Assembly: GCA_037440925.1 (NCBI GenBank)
Contig: JBBITF010000025.1
Location: 1 to 39,475 of the forward strand
From: JAABUE01 sp037440925
Lineage (GTDB): Bacteria > Chloroflexota > Anaerolineae > Anaerolineales > Villigracilaceae
Length of the DNA: 39,475 nt
Direction of reading: 5' to 3'
Position numbers and translations under genes: made by a program. Below are positions 22,193 through 30,898 of the stretch, in pieces. Numbering within the stretch: the first letter of the stretch is position 1; each line of letters opens with the position of its first letter. The notes beneath the pieces were generated by a model. The model made no database searches. It had not been told where the DNA came from and saw only the letters and a list, made by a program, of their open reading frames with translations.

Positions 22193-23357
22193 ATGGAAAG
22201 CGCATCTCGAAACGCCAGGCTTGATCGTCTTGCGTAATGCGGGTGTTGAGTCCCATCACCTCGAACCAGGTTGTGCCGGGCTTGAGGGGGAAGGGGGTTC
22301 CATCGGCGCTGACCAGGGAGACGATGGCGTCAGCTGTCGGGCGCTGCCATTCCAGTTCGTAGACCTGACCGTCGCGGAAAGCGTAAGCCGGGCCGGAAGC
22401 GGAGAAAGTCATTTCTACGATTTCGGGCGAGGTGGAAAAGAATGTATGTTCCATCAACAAGATGACCACGTTCTCGGCAGCGATGGGCGCGCCGGTGAGC
22501 GCATCCGTCAATGGCGCGTAGACTTCCGGCTGGCCTTCCAGCGCGTTCTCAACGTCTGAGAAGCGGAAGGCGCGCCCGCTGGCAGGGTCGTAGTCCCAGC
22601 GGTTGTAGATGGCCGCCGAATACCAGACGTAGACCTGGCTGGCGGGTTGGCCGCCTGCCGGCGCCTGCTGTTGGAAGCGCATCCCTTCCAGGTTTTGCCG
22701 TTCGTCGGGTAAACCGCGCTGAAGGTTATAGGTGCGGATGGCGGCTGTGTTGCCCATCAGGAAGTTGGTGAGGGGGTCAGGACGGCACAGGGCCGGGCAT
22801 TCGGCCTGCCACTCGAGGATGAAACGGTTGGCAAAGCCAGAATCCCACAAACGCTGCCTCACGCGCTCGTCGCCGCTGCCAAAGACGAACCAGGCCGCAT
22901 ACATGCGCACCAGGTGTTCATCGAAGAAACGCGCTGAGCGGATGGGGCCGACTTGTTCGGCTTCCTGGCTGTAATAGAGGGCGGCGAAACGCGTTGTGCC
23001 TTCTTCCGTATAATATTCGTAGACGAGGTCTGCTCGCGATAGGCCGTATTGCGGGCGCGCTTGGCGCGGCAGGTTTGTCACTTTGACCAGGATGGGACGA
23101 CGTGCCAACAGAAGGGGATCGGTGCTTAGGCCGGTCAGGGGGTTGATCTCAACGGGAAAGTTGCGCGGGCCGAAGCCGGCCTCGGGGTAGCCCGGCGTGG
23201 GCGTGAGATACACGGAAGGCGCCGTAGCGCTGGGGCTTACTGTGATCGCAGGCGGCAGCGGAGAGGCCGGGAGCGGAGTCGCCGGCCCCTCGCGCGGCTG
23301 GCAGGCCATCGTCAGGAAGAGAAGCGCGGCGAGAACCGCCAGGTTGCTGAAGCGCAT
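22191..23357 (-). CDS. DUF3048 lipoprotein (YerB-like)
   Basis: The 388-residue protein has a signal peptide with lipobox FLTMAC (Cys about 18) and a Pro/Ser-rich linker. It then shows the DUF3048 N- and C-terminal domains: INPLTGL, RRPILVKVTNLPRQARPQYGLSRADLVYEYYTEEGTTRFAALY, GPIRSARFFDEHLV and, near the end, FPLKPGTTWFEVM. The family is extracytoplasmic and its function is unknown, with B. subtilis YerB as the best-known member. The ATG is chosen because it gives a proper signal peptide. A TATGAT -10 box lies six bases upstream. Confidence 0.9.
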   Translation of the reverse strand: MRFSNLAVLAALLFLTMACQPREGPATPLPASPLPPAITVSPSATAPSVYLTPTPGYPEAGFGPRNFPVEINPLTGLSTDPLLLARRPILVKVTNLPRQARPQYGLSRADLVYEYYTEEGTTRFAALYYSQEAEQVGPIRSARFFDEHLVRMYAAWFVFGSGDERVRQRLWDSGFANRFILEWQAECPALCRPDPLTNFLMGNTAAIRTYNLQRGLPDERQNLEGMRFQQQAPAGGQPASQVYVWYSAAIYNRWDYDPASGRAFRFSDVENALEGQPEVYAPLTDALTGAPIAAENVVILLMEHTFFSTSPEIVEMTFSASGPAYAFRDGQVYELEWQRPTADAIVSLVSADGTPFPLKPGTTWFEVMGLNTRITQDDQAWRFEMRFP

Positions 23358-23363
23358 GTTTCC

Positions 23364-23369
23364 ATCATA
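23364..23369 (-). promoter_or_regulatory. -10 box of the DUF3048 gene
   Basis: TATGAT on the minus strand ends six bases before the ATG at 23357. No convincing -35 box is seen. The spacing suggests a very short or absent 5' leader. Confidence 0.45.
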
Positions 23370-23390
23370 CCGTATTTTGGGCTTCTTTGC

Positions 23391-23419
23391 TTGCATTCTG
23401 CCGCTTAAACTCATATAAT
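23391..23419 (+). promoter_or_regulatory. Promoter of the DUF2085 gene
   Basis: TTGCAT (23391-23396), exactly 17 bases and a perfect TATAAT (23414-23419). The ATG at 23429 is ten bases past the -10 and there is no ribosome binding site, so the mRNA should have almost no leader. Confidence 0.75.
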
Positions 23420-23428
23420 GCGTACATT

Positions 23429-24265
23429 ATGCAAATCGAGCAAACGAGCGCTTTTAGCGGTAAGTGGATGCGCTGGCTGGTGACAGGTGCGGCGTTGCTG
23501 GTGCTGGCAGGGTTTTTGTTCATTACACCGCCGGGGCTGCTGGGTAAGGCGGATGCTATTGGCTACGCGGTGTGTCATCGTTTGGAGGCGCGTTCTTTTC
23601 ACATTCACGGGCGGCAGATGCCGTTGTGCGCGCGCTGTACAGGCGAGTTCAATGCAGCGGCCGTTACGTTGGTCTTCTTGGGCGCGGTGAGTCGTAAGCG
23701 CAGTGGATTGCCTGCCAGGGGAGTGGTGGCCGTGCTGGCGATCTTCTTCCTGGCTTTTGGGCTGGATGGCTCGAATTCGTATTTGTATCTGTTGAAGCAA
23801 ACTTACCAGGGTTTCTTGCCGCAAATACCAAATCTGTATACGCCCAATAATACTTTGCGGTTGTTGACCGGCACGGGCATGGGTGTGGCAATGGCTTCTA
23901 TGCTGTATGCGGTGGTCAATCAGAGTGTGTGGCGGGTAGCCGATGAGCGCCCAGCCCTGACCTGGAAGAAATTGGGCGCAGTGGTGGCGTTCTTATTGCT
24001 CATTGACCTGGGCATCTTGAGCGAATCGGCGGTAGTGTTGTATCCGATTGCGTTTTTGAGCGTGTTGGGTGTGCTGGCGCTGTTGACCATGGTGTTTGGG
24101 ATGCTGTGGATAATTGTGATGCAGCAGGAGAATACCTTCGAGACCTACCGCCAGTTGTGGCTGGCGGCGCTGGCCGGGTTGACGCTGGCTTTGCTGTTGA
24201 TTTCTGCGCTCGATTTGGTTCGCCTGCGGTTGACAGGCACTTGGGGCGGGTTCCCGCTCGGATAG
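23429..24265 (+). CDS. DUF2085 membrane protein
   Basis: The 278-residue protein has an N-terminal hydrophobic helix and the DUF2085 signature GYAVCHRLEARSFHIHGRQM, PLCARCTGEF (about residues 45-75). It continues with five or six further membrane spans. The paired Cys and His residues suggest a metal or disulfide site near the membrane face, but no function is established. The ATG at 23429 is preferred because it sits right behind a consensus promoter. The next gene begins eight bases after its stop, so the genes to rlmN probably form one operon. Confidence 0.85.
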   Translation: MQIEQTSAFSGKWMRWLVTGAALLVLAGFLFITPPGLLGKADAIGYAVCHRLEARSFHIHGRQMPLCARCTGEFNAAAVTLVFLGAVSRKRSGLPARGVVAVLAIFFLAFGLDGSNSYLYLLKQTYQGFLPQIPNLYTPNNTLRLLTGTGMGVAMASMLYAVVNQSVWRVADERPALTWKKLGAVVAFLLLIDLGILSESAVVLYPIAFLSVLGVLALLTMVFGMLWIIVMQQENTFETYRQLWLAALAGLTLALLLISALDLVRLRLTGTWGGFPLG

Positions 24266-24273
24266 GAGAAGAA

Positions 24274-24831
24274 ATGGAACAATTGCTGAGCATTTTCTCT
24301 GCCTTTGGGCTTTCAGCCAGCGCCGGGTTGAACGCTTACATTCCTTTGTTGATGATTGGCGTGGTGGATCATTATACAGATTGGATTACGCTCCGCTCTC
24401 CCTGGGATTGGCTGTCCAACCCCTGGGTGCTGATCGTGTTGGGCATCCTGGTCATTATCGAAATGTTGGCCGATAAGGTCCCGGCCGTCAATCACCTCAA
24501 CGACCTGATTCAAACCTTTGTGCGACCGGCGGCAGGAGCAGTGGCCTTTGCAGCCAGCGCGAATGTCATTACAGATATTCATCCGGCGCTGGCGCTCATC
24601 TGCGGCCTGCTGGTGGCCGGCAGTGTACATGTGGTCAAAGCGGCCGCTGTGCGGCCTGCGGTCACGGCGACCACCGGTGGAGCAGGCAACGTGCCGGTCA
24701 GCATTGCCGAAGATGTCGTTTCGACAGTCACTTCTTTCCTAGCAATCGTTTTGCCTATCCTGATAGCGGTCATTCTGGTCTTGTCGCTAGGGTTGTTCTT
24801 GTGGTGGCGGCAAGGTCGTCAAAAGGCTTAA
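24274..24831 (+). CDS. DUF4126 membrane protein
   Basis: The 185-residue protein resembles the DUF4126 family: ASAGLNAYIPLLMIG at the N-terminus, EMLADKVPAVNHLNDLIQTFVRP (the most conserved block) and a Gly/Ala-rich set of membrane helices ending in WWRQGRQKA. The function is unknown. AGGAG precedes the ATG at good distance. It is tightly placed between DUF2085 and DUF4190 genes, all small membrane proteins. Confidence 0.85.
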   Translation: MEQLLSIFSAFGLSASAGLNAYIPLLMIGVVDHYTDWITLRSPWDWLSNPWVLIVLGILVIIEMLADKVPAVNHLNDLIQTFVRPAAGAVAFAASANVITDIHPALALICGLLVAGSVHVVKAAAVRPAVTATTGGAGNVPVSIAEDVVSTVTSFLAIVLPILIAVILVLSLGLFLWWRQGRQKA

Positions 24832-24852
24832 GTTGCCATTGGAGGAGCAAAC

Positions 24853-25176
24853 ATGACAAATTACCCTGCCTCGCCTTATCAAACGCCGCCAGCCAAGCCA
24901 ACCAGTACCCTGGCTCTGGCCAGCCTGATATTGGGTATTTTGGGCTGGACAGTCATCCCCGGCGTTGGTTCGATTGCGGCCATCGTCACCGGTCACCTCG
25001 CCAAGAGTGAAATCAAGAACAGTACGGGGGCGTTGGGCGGCGAAGGCATGGCCACCGCCGGTCTGGCGTTGGGGTATGCCAATATCGTGCTGGGACTATG
25101 TGTGCTTTGTGTAGTTTTTGTGCTGCCCCTGATGGGAATTGGGCTGTGGTCTTGGTCTTCCCTCCAGGGCGGATAA
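24853..25176 (+). CDS. DUF4190 small membrane protein
   Basis: The 107-residue protein has a Pro/Tyr-rich cytoplasmic start and two membrane helices. Its motifs STLALASLILGILGW and GSIAAIVTGHLAKSEIKNS are typical of DUF4190. The second helix follows GEGMATAGLALGYANIVLG. Function is unknown; members are often near signalling or envelope genes. GGAGG lies eight bases before the ATG. A group-2 element was inserted just after its stop codon. Confidence 0.87.
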   Translation: MTNYPASPYQTPPAKPTSTLALASLILGILGWTVIPGVGSIAAIVTGHLAKSEIKNSTGALGGEGMATAGLALGYANIVLGLCVLCVVFVLPLMGIGLWSWSSLQGG

Positions 25177-25186
25177 AACCATAATT

Positions 25187-25346
25187 GACTGCACTGCAAA
25201 AACCATTAACCGCCGAGAGCGCGGAGCGCGCAGGGTTGAAAATTTGCAAAACCCGCATCAAGAGCGCCTTTTCTTTGCGGAATCGGTAAAAAATCTCAGC
25301 GTTCTCTGCGCGCTCTGCGGTGCAAACACCTTTTTGCAGTGGAGTC
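25187..25346 (-). mobile_element. Group-2 miniature element, copy 2
   Basis: A 160-bp copy in inverse orientation to those at 7675 and 34207, bounded by GACT...AGTC ends. It is flanked by the exact 6-bp duplication ATAATT (25181-25186 and 25347-25352). It lies between the DUF4190 gene and the 64-residue membrane protein gene. The downstream duplication merges with the AAGGAG ribosome binding site of that gene. Confidence 0.9.
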
Positions 25347-25364
25347 ATAATTAAGGAGCAAACA

Positions 25365-25559
25365 ATGGACGAGAATATGGAAATTCCTATGGAAATGCCG
25401 GCCAAGAAAAGCAACAAAACGCTCATCATTGTCTTGGTTGTGCTGGCGCTTCTGTGTTGTTGCTGCGTGGCGGCTGCCGTGGCGCTCTATTTTGGCTATG
25501 ATTACCTGGGCGATCCGCTCGGCGTTTACGGCTGGCTGCCGATGATGGCGCAAGGATGA
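25365..25559 (+). CDS. Small single-span membrane protein (64 residues)
   Basis: The protein has a charged N-terminus (MDENMEIPMEMPAKKSNK), one hydrophobic helix with a run of four Cys (LIIVLVVLALLCCCCVAAAV) and a short tail. I do not recognise a family. The Cys run at the membrane may be lipid-modified or structural. AAGGAG is eight bases before the ATG. Its TGA overlaps the rlmN start codon (ATGA), so the two genes are translationally coupled. Confidence 0.75.
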   Translation: MDENMEIPMEMPAKKSNKTLIIVLVVLALLCCCCVAAAVALYFGYDYLGDPLGVYGWLPMMAQG

Positions 25560-26710
25560 TGCAGGCTGGGAGTGTTAAAAGCCTTCCTCTGCTGTATGAT
25601 TTTTCTCTGCCCGAGCTGACGGCTTTGCTGACCTCTTGGGGCGAGCCGCCTTACCGCGCTCACCAGGTTTGGCAAGGGTTATATCGCCAGTTCTGGAACA
25701 GGCCAGAGGAGTTTAGCAACCTTCCAAAATCCCTGCGCGAGAAATTGAGCGTTTCTGTGCGTTTCGAGGCTGTGCGTCCTGAACGCTATCTGGAATCATC
25801 GGACGGCCAAACCCGCAAAACGCTCTTCCGCCTCTTCGATGGTTTCCTCATCGAAGCGGTCTTGATGAAATATGGCGACCCGGCAAATCTGCCCTCACCC
25901 CTGCGCTCCTCTGCCCCTGGGAGAGAGAATGGGGGTGAGGGCAAAAAACGCCGCACCCTATGCATCAGTTCCCAGGCCGGCTGCGCCATGGGGTGCGTCT
26001 TTTGCGCTAGCGGGCAAATGGGTTTCAAGCGCCATCTCTCTAGCGGCGAAATCGTGGCCCAGGTGATGTATTATGCGCGCATGTTGAAAGAGCGTGGCGA
26101 GCAAGTCACCAACATCGTTGTGATGGGTATGGGCGAACCGTTCCACAACTACGAAAACACCATGGCCGCCCTCGACCGCCTCAACGACGCCGACGGATTC
26201 AACTTTGGCGCCCGGCGCATCACCCTCTCGACTGTCGGCCTGGTTCCGATGATACGGCGTTTTGCCGATGAAAAACGACAAGTGAACCTGGCAGTCTCGC
26301 TGCACGCCATCCAGGACGAGGCGCGCGCCAGCCTCATGCCGGTGAACAAAAAGTACAACCTGGCCGAACTGCTGGAGGCTTGCCGGTACTACGTCGAAAA
26401 GACCGGCCGCCGCATCACCTTCGAATGGGCGCTCATCCATGAGGTGAACGACTCGCCCGAAATCGCGCGCCAACTGGCAACCCACTTGAAAGGGCTGCTT
26501 TGCCACGTCAACGCCATTCCCCTCAACCCCACTAGCAGGTACAGCGGTCGGGCAACGGACCGCCGTAGGGCAGAGGCCTTCAAAGACACTTTGGAGCAAG
26601 CCGGTATACCGTGTACGATTCGCCTTCGTCGCGGCATAGATATCCAGGCCGGCTGCGGTCAATTGGCCGGGTCGGTTTTGGGGGGCTCTCACAACTTGCC
26701 AGAAAAGTGA
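25556..26710 (+). CDS. rlmN: 23S rRNA A2503/tRNA A37 C2-methyltransferase
   Basis: The 384-residue radical-SAM enzyme methylates C2 of adenosine. The N-terminal domain (YRAHQVWQGLYRQF...) precedes the iron-sulfur motif CAMGCVFC. GMGEPFHNYENTMAAL, RRITLSTVGLVP and the C-terminal RGIDIQAGCGQL, with the methyl-carrying Cys, are intact. An extra stretch of about 20 residues lies between VLMKYGD and KRRTLCISSQ, where relatives have only a few residues. It is encoded by a palindromic repeat. The enzyme is longer than typical RlmN by about that amount. Confidence 0.95.
   Translation: MMQAGSVKSLPLLYDFSLPELTALLTSWGEPPYRAHQVWQGLYRQFWNRPEEFSNLPKSLREKLSVSVRFEAVRPERYLESSDGQTRKTLFRLFDGFLIEAVLMKYGDPANLPSPLRSSAPGRENGGEGKKRRTLCISSQAGCAMGCVFCASGQMGFKRHLSSGEIVAQVMYYARMLKERGEQVTNIVVMGMGEPFHNYENTMAALDRLNDADGFNFGARRITLSTVGLVPMIRRFADEKRQVNLAVSLHAIQDEARASLMPVNKKYNLAELLEACRYYVEKTGRRITFEWALIHEVNDSPEIARQLATHLKGLLCHVNAIPLNPTSRYSGRATDRRRAEAFKDTLEQAGIPCTIRLRRGIDIQAGCGQLAGSVLGGSHNLPEK
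25890..25943 (+). repeat. In-frame palindromic insert within rlmN
   Basis: TGCCCTCACCC (25890-25900) and GGGTGAGGGCA (25933-25943) are a perfect 11-bp inverted repeat, with CTGGGAGAGAGA inside. The insert encodes roughly NLPSPLRSSAPGRENGGEG, a hydrophilic Pro/Gly-rich loop just before the radical-SAM core. It is related to the repeat in the LLM gene at 21552. Confidence 0.85.
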
Positions 26711-26754
26711 CTATACAGTAGACTTTAGCGGCGTGATAAAAACGACCACAAAGA

Positions 26755-26860
26755 GCAATGCTGTTTTAGGCGACACTTTCAGAGTGTGAAATCTTATTAA
26801 ACGGAACCGATTTAGCCCAATATCTGGATGCTTCGGCATCCTTATCTAAAACAGTATTGC
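26755..26860. mobile_element. Group-3 miniature element (106 bp)
   Basis: GCAATGCTGTTTTAG (26755-26769) and CTAAAACAGTATTGC (26846-26860) are 15-bp terminal inverted repeats with one mismatch. The exact 6-bp sequence CAAAGA flanks both ends (26749-26754 and 26861-26866). Inside are a short ACACT/AGTGT hairpin and GGATGCTTCGGCATCC. It ends 13 bases before the glycosyltransferase ATG, so the ribosome binding site AGAG lies in its flank. Confidence 0.85.
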
Positions 26861-26873
26861 CAAAGAGAGTTCT

Positions 26874-29800
26874 ATGAATTCCCAAAAACGAACCTGGCTC
26901 GAACGCCCCATCCACCCCGCCCTACCTGAAGTGAGCAACGAAATCCTGCTCTTCGCGGGCATCCTGCTGCTGGCGCTGTTCACGCGCTTCTACGATCTCG
27001 AAGCGCGCGTCATGAGCCACGACGAAAGTTTACACACCTACTTCTCCTGGCTGTTCTACCGCGGAGGGGGCTACGAACATACCCCCATGATGCACGGGCC
27101 GTTGCAATTCCATTTGATTGCGCTGACCTACTTTATCTTTGGCGTCAACGACTTTACCTCACGCATCCCGGCCGTGTTGTTCAGCATCGCCATCATTTGG
27201 ATGGTCTGGTACTGGCGGCGCTACCTCGGCAAGACCGGCGCATTGGTGGCCGGTTTCCTGATGGTCATCTCGCCCTACATGCTGTACTACGGGCGCTACG
27301 TCCGCAACGAGGCCTATGCCGGCTTCTCTGGCGTGCTGATGTTGTATGCCCTCTTGCGCTTCCTGGAAACGGGCGGCAAACGCTACCTGTACCTGGTCAC
27401 GGCTGCGCTGCTCATCCACTTCACCGCCAAAGAGACTGCCTTCATCTACGCGGCGCAGGCGCTGGTCTTCCTGGCTATCTATTTCGTTGCGCAAGTGACC
27501 AAGACCCCCTGGGAAGGCTATGAAAGCCTGTTTAGGGCCTTCATCATTGCATCGCTGTTGGGCGTCTTGCTTTTGGGCGGCGCGCTTGGCACCTTCCTCT
27601 ACCAGCGCTCTGGCGGCACATTGACTGCCACAGAGACCGCCATGCCGGCCAACCCCAATGCGCCTTTTGCGCCGCTGGATGGCGCGCAAACCGCCGGCAC
27701 CCCGCTGGGGGGGATTTTGGCCGCGCTGGGTGTGCTGGCGCTTGCCTTTGCACTCGTATTTCTTCTCAAGGGCTACACCTGGCGACGCTTGCAAGAAGAG
27801 CGTTCGTTCTCGCTGCTCATGTTGATCGGAACGCTGGTGCTGCCCCTGCTCACCCCCTTCCCCATCCAGTTCCTCGAACCCTGGCTGCATGTCGTCATCC
27901 CCACCACAGCCGCCGAAGTCAATACCCTGCTGGCCAGCCCGCCGCTCTTTTGGGGCCTGCCGCGCGACATCCTCATCGTCAGCCTCATTGTCATCATCAT
28001 GTTCGCTATTTCCATCCTGCTCGGCCAACTGTGGAATCGCGAATGGTGGAAATTTGGCCTGCTCTTTTGGGGCCCCTTTACCATCCTGTTCACCGCCGTC
28101 TTCACCAACACAGATGGTTTCTTCACCGGCCTGATTGGCTCGCTGGGCTATTGGCTGGTTCAACAGGGAGTTCAACGCGGCAGCCAGCCCTGGTACTTCT
28201 ATGTTCTGGTGCAAATTCCAATGTACGAATTCCTGCCGGCTTTCGGAGCGCTTCTGGCCGCCTGGCTGGGCATCAAAAAATTAAGCGCCAAGCCGGAAGA
28301 CGAACCGGCAGAAACGCTGCCCCTAACGGAAGCCTCCGCTTCGCAGCTGGACCCGCTGCCTGCCCCGCCGCCAGGCGAGATTTCCTGGCCCCCGGCCTTA
28401 TCTGCCCCACAGACGGATTTGCTCCCTTCGATGGAAGCCTCCGCTTCGCTGCCAGACCCGCTGCCTGCCCCGCCGCCAGGCGAGATTTCTTTGCCCGATT
28501 CGAAAACGAATTCGCTCACAGATTCGCCCGAGCGCAACTTTGTCAACACCTTCAGCCTGCTGCTGTGGTGGGTAATTACCAGCATTATCGCTCTCAGTTA
28601 TGCTGGAGAACGCATGCCCTGGCTTACCTATCACATGGCCTGGCCGATGATTTTGCTCACCGGTTGGGGGCTGGGCCGTTTCATCGAGAGCATAAACTGG
28701 CATCGAAGCCAGGCGGCTCAAACTGTCCTCCGGCTGACGTTGACCGCCGTGTTCGCGGTAGGGCTGATGAGCGCCCTGGTTTCTCTGGTGGGGCCTACCC
28801 CGCCTTTCCAGGGCAAAGACATCAATAGTCTGCGCGCTACCTATGCCTTCCTCTTGCCGGTGGTGGCGGCGCTCGTCAGCGCGGTTGGCCTGGTTTACTT
28901 GCTGCAAGACGAATGGCGTGACCTGTTGAAAGTCGGCCTGACGCTGCTGTTTGTGTTATCCACCCTGGGGGCGCTCTTTTCGATTGCAGACTACTCGGTC
29001 AGCGCCCCAATGGGAGGAGATAAAGTCGTCCTGGCTCGCCTTATCATCCTGGTTGCGCTTGCGCTGCTTGCCCTGGCCGGAAAATTCATCCTGCGAGGCG
29101 AGCCGCAGGGCAATTTCCCGGCCTTGCTCACCTTGTCCTTTTTTGTTCTCTTGAGCGCGTTGACCGCTCGCGCCGCCTTCCGCGCCGCTTACATCAACTA
29201 TGACAGCGCCATGGAATATCTGGTTTATGCGCACGGCGCCGGCCCCATCAAGCAAATCATCCAAGAGGCCGAACAGATTTCCAGACGCACCACCGGCGGC
29301 ATGGATATGCTCCTGGCTTACGACGCCAGCGCGCCCGATACCGGCGTGTCCTGGCCGTTTGTGTGGTATCTGCGCGATTTTACCAATCAGCGCGCTTTCG
29401 ATCAGCCTACCAGGTCGCTGCGCGATGCTCCCTTTGTCATCGTAGACGCCAAGAACTTCGACAAGATCGAGCCGGCGCTTGGCCCTGGTTACTATCGCTT
29501 CGACTATGTCCGCATGTGGTGGCCCAATCAGGACTACTTTGGCCTCACCTGGAATCGTATCGCCGTTGCCCTGAGCGACCCCAACATTCGCGCCGGCATC
29601 TGGGACATTTGGTTCAACCGCGATTACACCCGCTATGCCCAGGCCACCGGCCATACCGATATGACCGAGGTCACCTGGGAACCCTCCGACCGTATGCGGG
29701 TGTATATCCGCAAGGATGTCGTTGCGCAAATCTGGAATTATGGCGCCGCGCCAGTCGAATCGGTCACCCTCGAAGACCCGACCGAGGGCAAGGCTATCTT

Positions 29801-30692
29801 TCTGCCGCCTGATTTGATATGGGGCGAGGACAGCCAGAAGCCGCTTTCTCTGAACGCGCCGCGCGCCCTGGCTTTTGCCCCAGATGGCACGCTTTATGTT
29901 GCCGATTCGCGCAATCACCGCATCGTTCACCTGGACGCAGACGGGAACGAATTAGGTCACTGGGGCTCTTACGCCGATGGCGTCTCCAGCCCGGCCGTCC
30001 CTGGCACTTTCAACGAGCCATGGGGCGTAGCGGTAGGGCCTGACGGCTCGGTGTATGTCACCGACACCTGGAATCACCGCGTGCAAAAATTTACCGCCAA
30101 CGGAAGACCGCTCACCGCCTGGGGGCAGTATGGTCTCGGCGAGCAAGGCGATTTGTTTTGGGGACCGCGCGGCATCGCAGTGGACGCCCAGGGCTACGTC
30201 TATGTCGCCGATACCGGAAACAAGCGCATCGTTGTGTTCGACGCGGACGGGAACTACGTCTCGGAGTTTGGCTCGGCCGGTCTGGAAGCAGGTCAATTCG
30301 ACGAGCCGGTGGGCGTGGTCGTAGATCAGGCCGGCAAACTCTTCGTCACCGATACCTGGAATCAACGCATCCAATCCTTCATCGTATCGGAAGACCACAT
30401 GACCTTTACGCCCGACCGTCAATGGGAAGTGTTCGGTTGGTATGGGCAGTCTCTGGACAACAAGCCCTTCATCGCAGTCAACGCGGCGGGGCATGTCTTT
30501 GTCACCGACCCAGAGCAATACCGGGTTATCGAATTTACCGCCGATGGCGAAGTGGTGCGCACCTGGGGCGACGCAACAGGCGCAGAAACGGCATTTGGCT
30601 TAACGGCCGGCATAGCCATAGACGCGCAAGGGCATGTATGGGTCACCGATGCGCTGTACAACCGCATCCTGCGCTTTACGCTGCCTGAATGA
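26874..30692 (+). CDS. Membrane glycosyltransferase (TIGR03663/GT39-like) fused to an NHL propeller
   Basis: The 1272-residue protein joins two modules. Residues 1 to about 780 form a polytopic GT-C-type glycosyltransferase. RFYDLEARVMSHDESLHTYFSW carries the Asp-Glu pair after the first helix typical of the family, and TPMMHGPLQFH and YYGRYVRNEAY follow. Residues about 985-1272 are NHL repeats (PRALAFAPDGTLYVADSRNH, GVAVGPDGSVYVTDTWNHRV, GIAVDAQGYVYVADTGNKRI, GVVVDQAGKLFVTDTWNQRI), a beta-propeller probably outside the membrane. It likely uses a polyprenyl-phosphate sugar donor; the acceptor is unknown. A Pro-rich loop at about 486-540 contains a direct duplication. Such fusions are common in Anaerolineae. 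Confidence 0.88.
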   Translation: MNSQKRTWLERPIHPALPEVSNEILLFAGILLLALFTRFYDLEARVMSHDESLHTYFSWLFYRGGGYEHTPMMHGPLQFHLIALTYFIFGVNDFTSRIPAVLFSIAIIWMVWYWRRYLGKTGALVAGFLMVISPYMLYYGRYVRNEAYAGFSGVLMLYALLRFLETGGKRYLYLVTAALLIHFTAKETAFIYAAQALVFLAIYFVAQVTKTPWEGYESLFRAFIIASLLGVLLLGGALGTFLYQRSGGTLTATETAMPANPNAPFAPLDGAQTAGTPLGGILAALGVLALAFALVFLLKGYTWRRLQEERSFSLLMLIGTLVLPLLTPFPIQFLEPWLHVVIPTTAAEVNTLLASPPLFWGLPRDILIVSLIVIIMFAISILLGQLWNREWWKFGLLFWGPFTILFTAVFTNTDGFFTGLIGSLGYWLVQQGVQRGSQPWYFYVLVQIPMYEFLPAFGALLAAWLGIKKLSAKPEDEPAETLPLTEASASQLDPLPAPPPGEISWPPALSAPQTDLLPSMEASASLPDPLPAPPPGEISLPDSKTNSLTDSPERNFVNTFSLLLWWVITSIIALSYAGERMPWLTYHMAWPMILLTGWGLGRFIESINWHRSQAAQTVLRLTLTAVFAVGLMSALVSLVGPTPPFQGKDINSLRATYAFLLPVVAALVSAVGLVYLLQDEWRDLLKVGLTLLFVLSTLGALFSIADYSVSAPMGGDKVVLARLIILVALALLALAGKFILRGEPQGNFPALLTLSFFVLLSALTARAAFRAAYINYDSAMEYLVYAHGAGPIKQIIQEAEQISRRTTGGMDMLLAYDASAPDTGVSWPFVWYLRDFTNQRAFDQPTRSLRDAPFVIVDAKNFDKIEPALGPGYYRFDYVRMWWPNQDYFGLTWNRIAVALSDPNIRAGIWDIWFNRDYTRYAQATGHTDMTEVTWEPSDRMRVYIRKDVVAQIWNYGAAPVESVTLEDPTEGKAIFLPPDLIWGEDSQKPLSLNAPRALAFAPDGTLYVADSRNHRIVHLDADGNELGHWGSYADGVSSPAVPGTFNEPWGVAVGPDGSVYVTDTWNHRVQKFTANGRPLTAWGQYGLGEQGDLFWGPRGIAVDAQGYVYVADTGNKRIVVFDADGNYVSEFGSAGLEAGQFDEPVGVVVDQAGKLFVTDTWNQRIQSFIVSEDHMTFTPDRQWEVFGWYGQSLDNKPFIAVNAAGHVFVTDPEQYRVIEFTADGEVVRTWGDATGAETAFGLTAGIAIDAQGHVWVTDALYNRILRFTLPE
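28328..28490 (+). repeat. Direct repeat inside the glycosyltransferase loop
   Basis: Two units of about 58 bp (28328-28385 and 28433-28490) encode nearly the same peptide, EASAS.(L)DPLPAPPPGEIS. They are separated by 47 bases, and the whole duplication keeps frame. The encoded Pro-rich segment is a loop between membrane helices. Confidence 0.85.
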
Positions 30693-30739
30693 TGGCTTGG
30701 GGCGTCTCCTCCAAATCGTGCCGATTACTTTCCTACTTA

Positions 30740-30893
30740 GTAACTGCCTACCTTATTGTAACAACAAGACCCTAAAGGTTTGCGCTGCTATCGAAATCTT
30801 TTGGAGGCAAGAGGCTTTTTCCGTAGAATTGACATCTTGTTTGCAAAAGAAACCTTTAGGGTCTGTCGCAAGACCTAGTGGGTAGGTAGTTAC
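30740..30893. mobile_element. Group-1 miniature element, copy 3
   Basis: This 154-bp element has terminal repeats GTAACTGCCTACC and GGTAGGTAGTTAC (12/13 complementary). An inner perfect 15-bp inverted pair AGACCCTAAAGGTTT/AAACCTTTAGGGTCT is also present. Flanks are CCTACTTA (30732-30739) and CCTATTTA (30894-30901), 7/8 identical, as for an 8-bp target duplication. Module B (30779-30858) matches copy 1. The right flank includes the hutU stop codon. Confidence 0.87.
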
Positions 30894-30898
30894 CCTAT

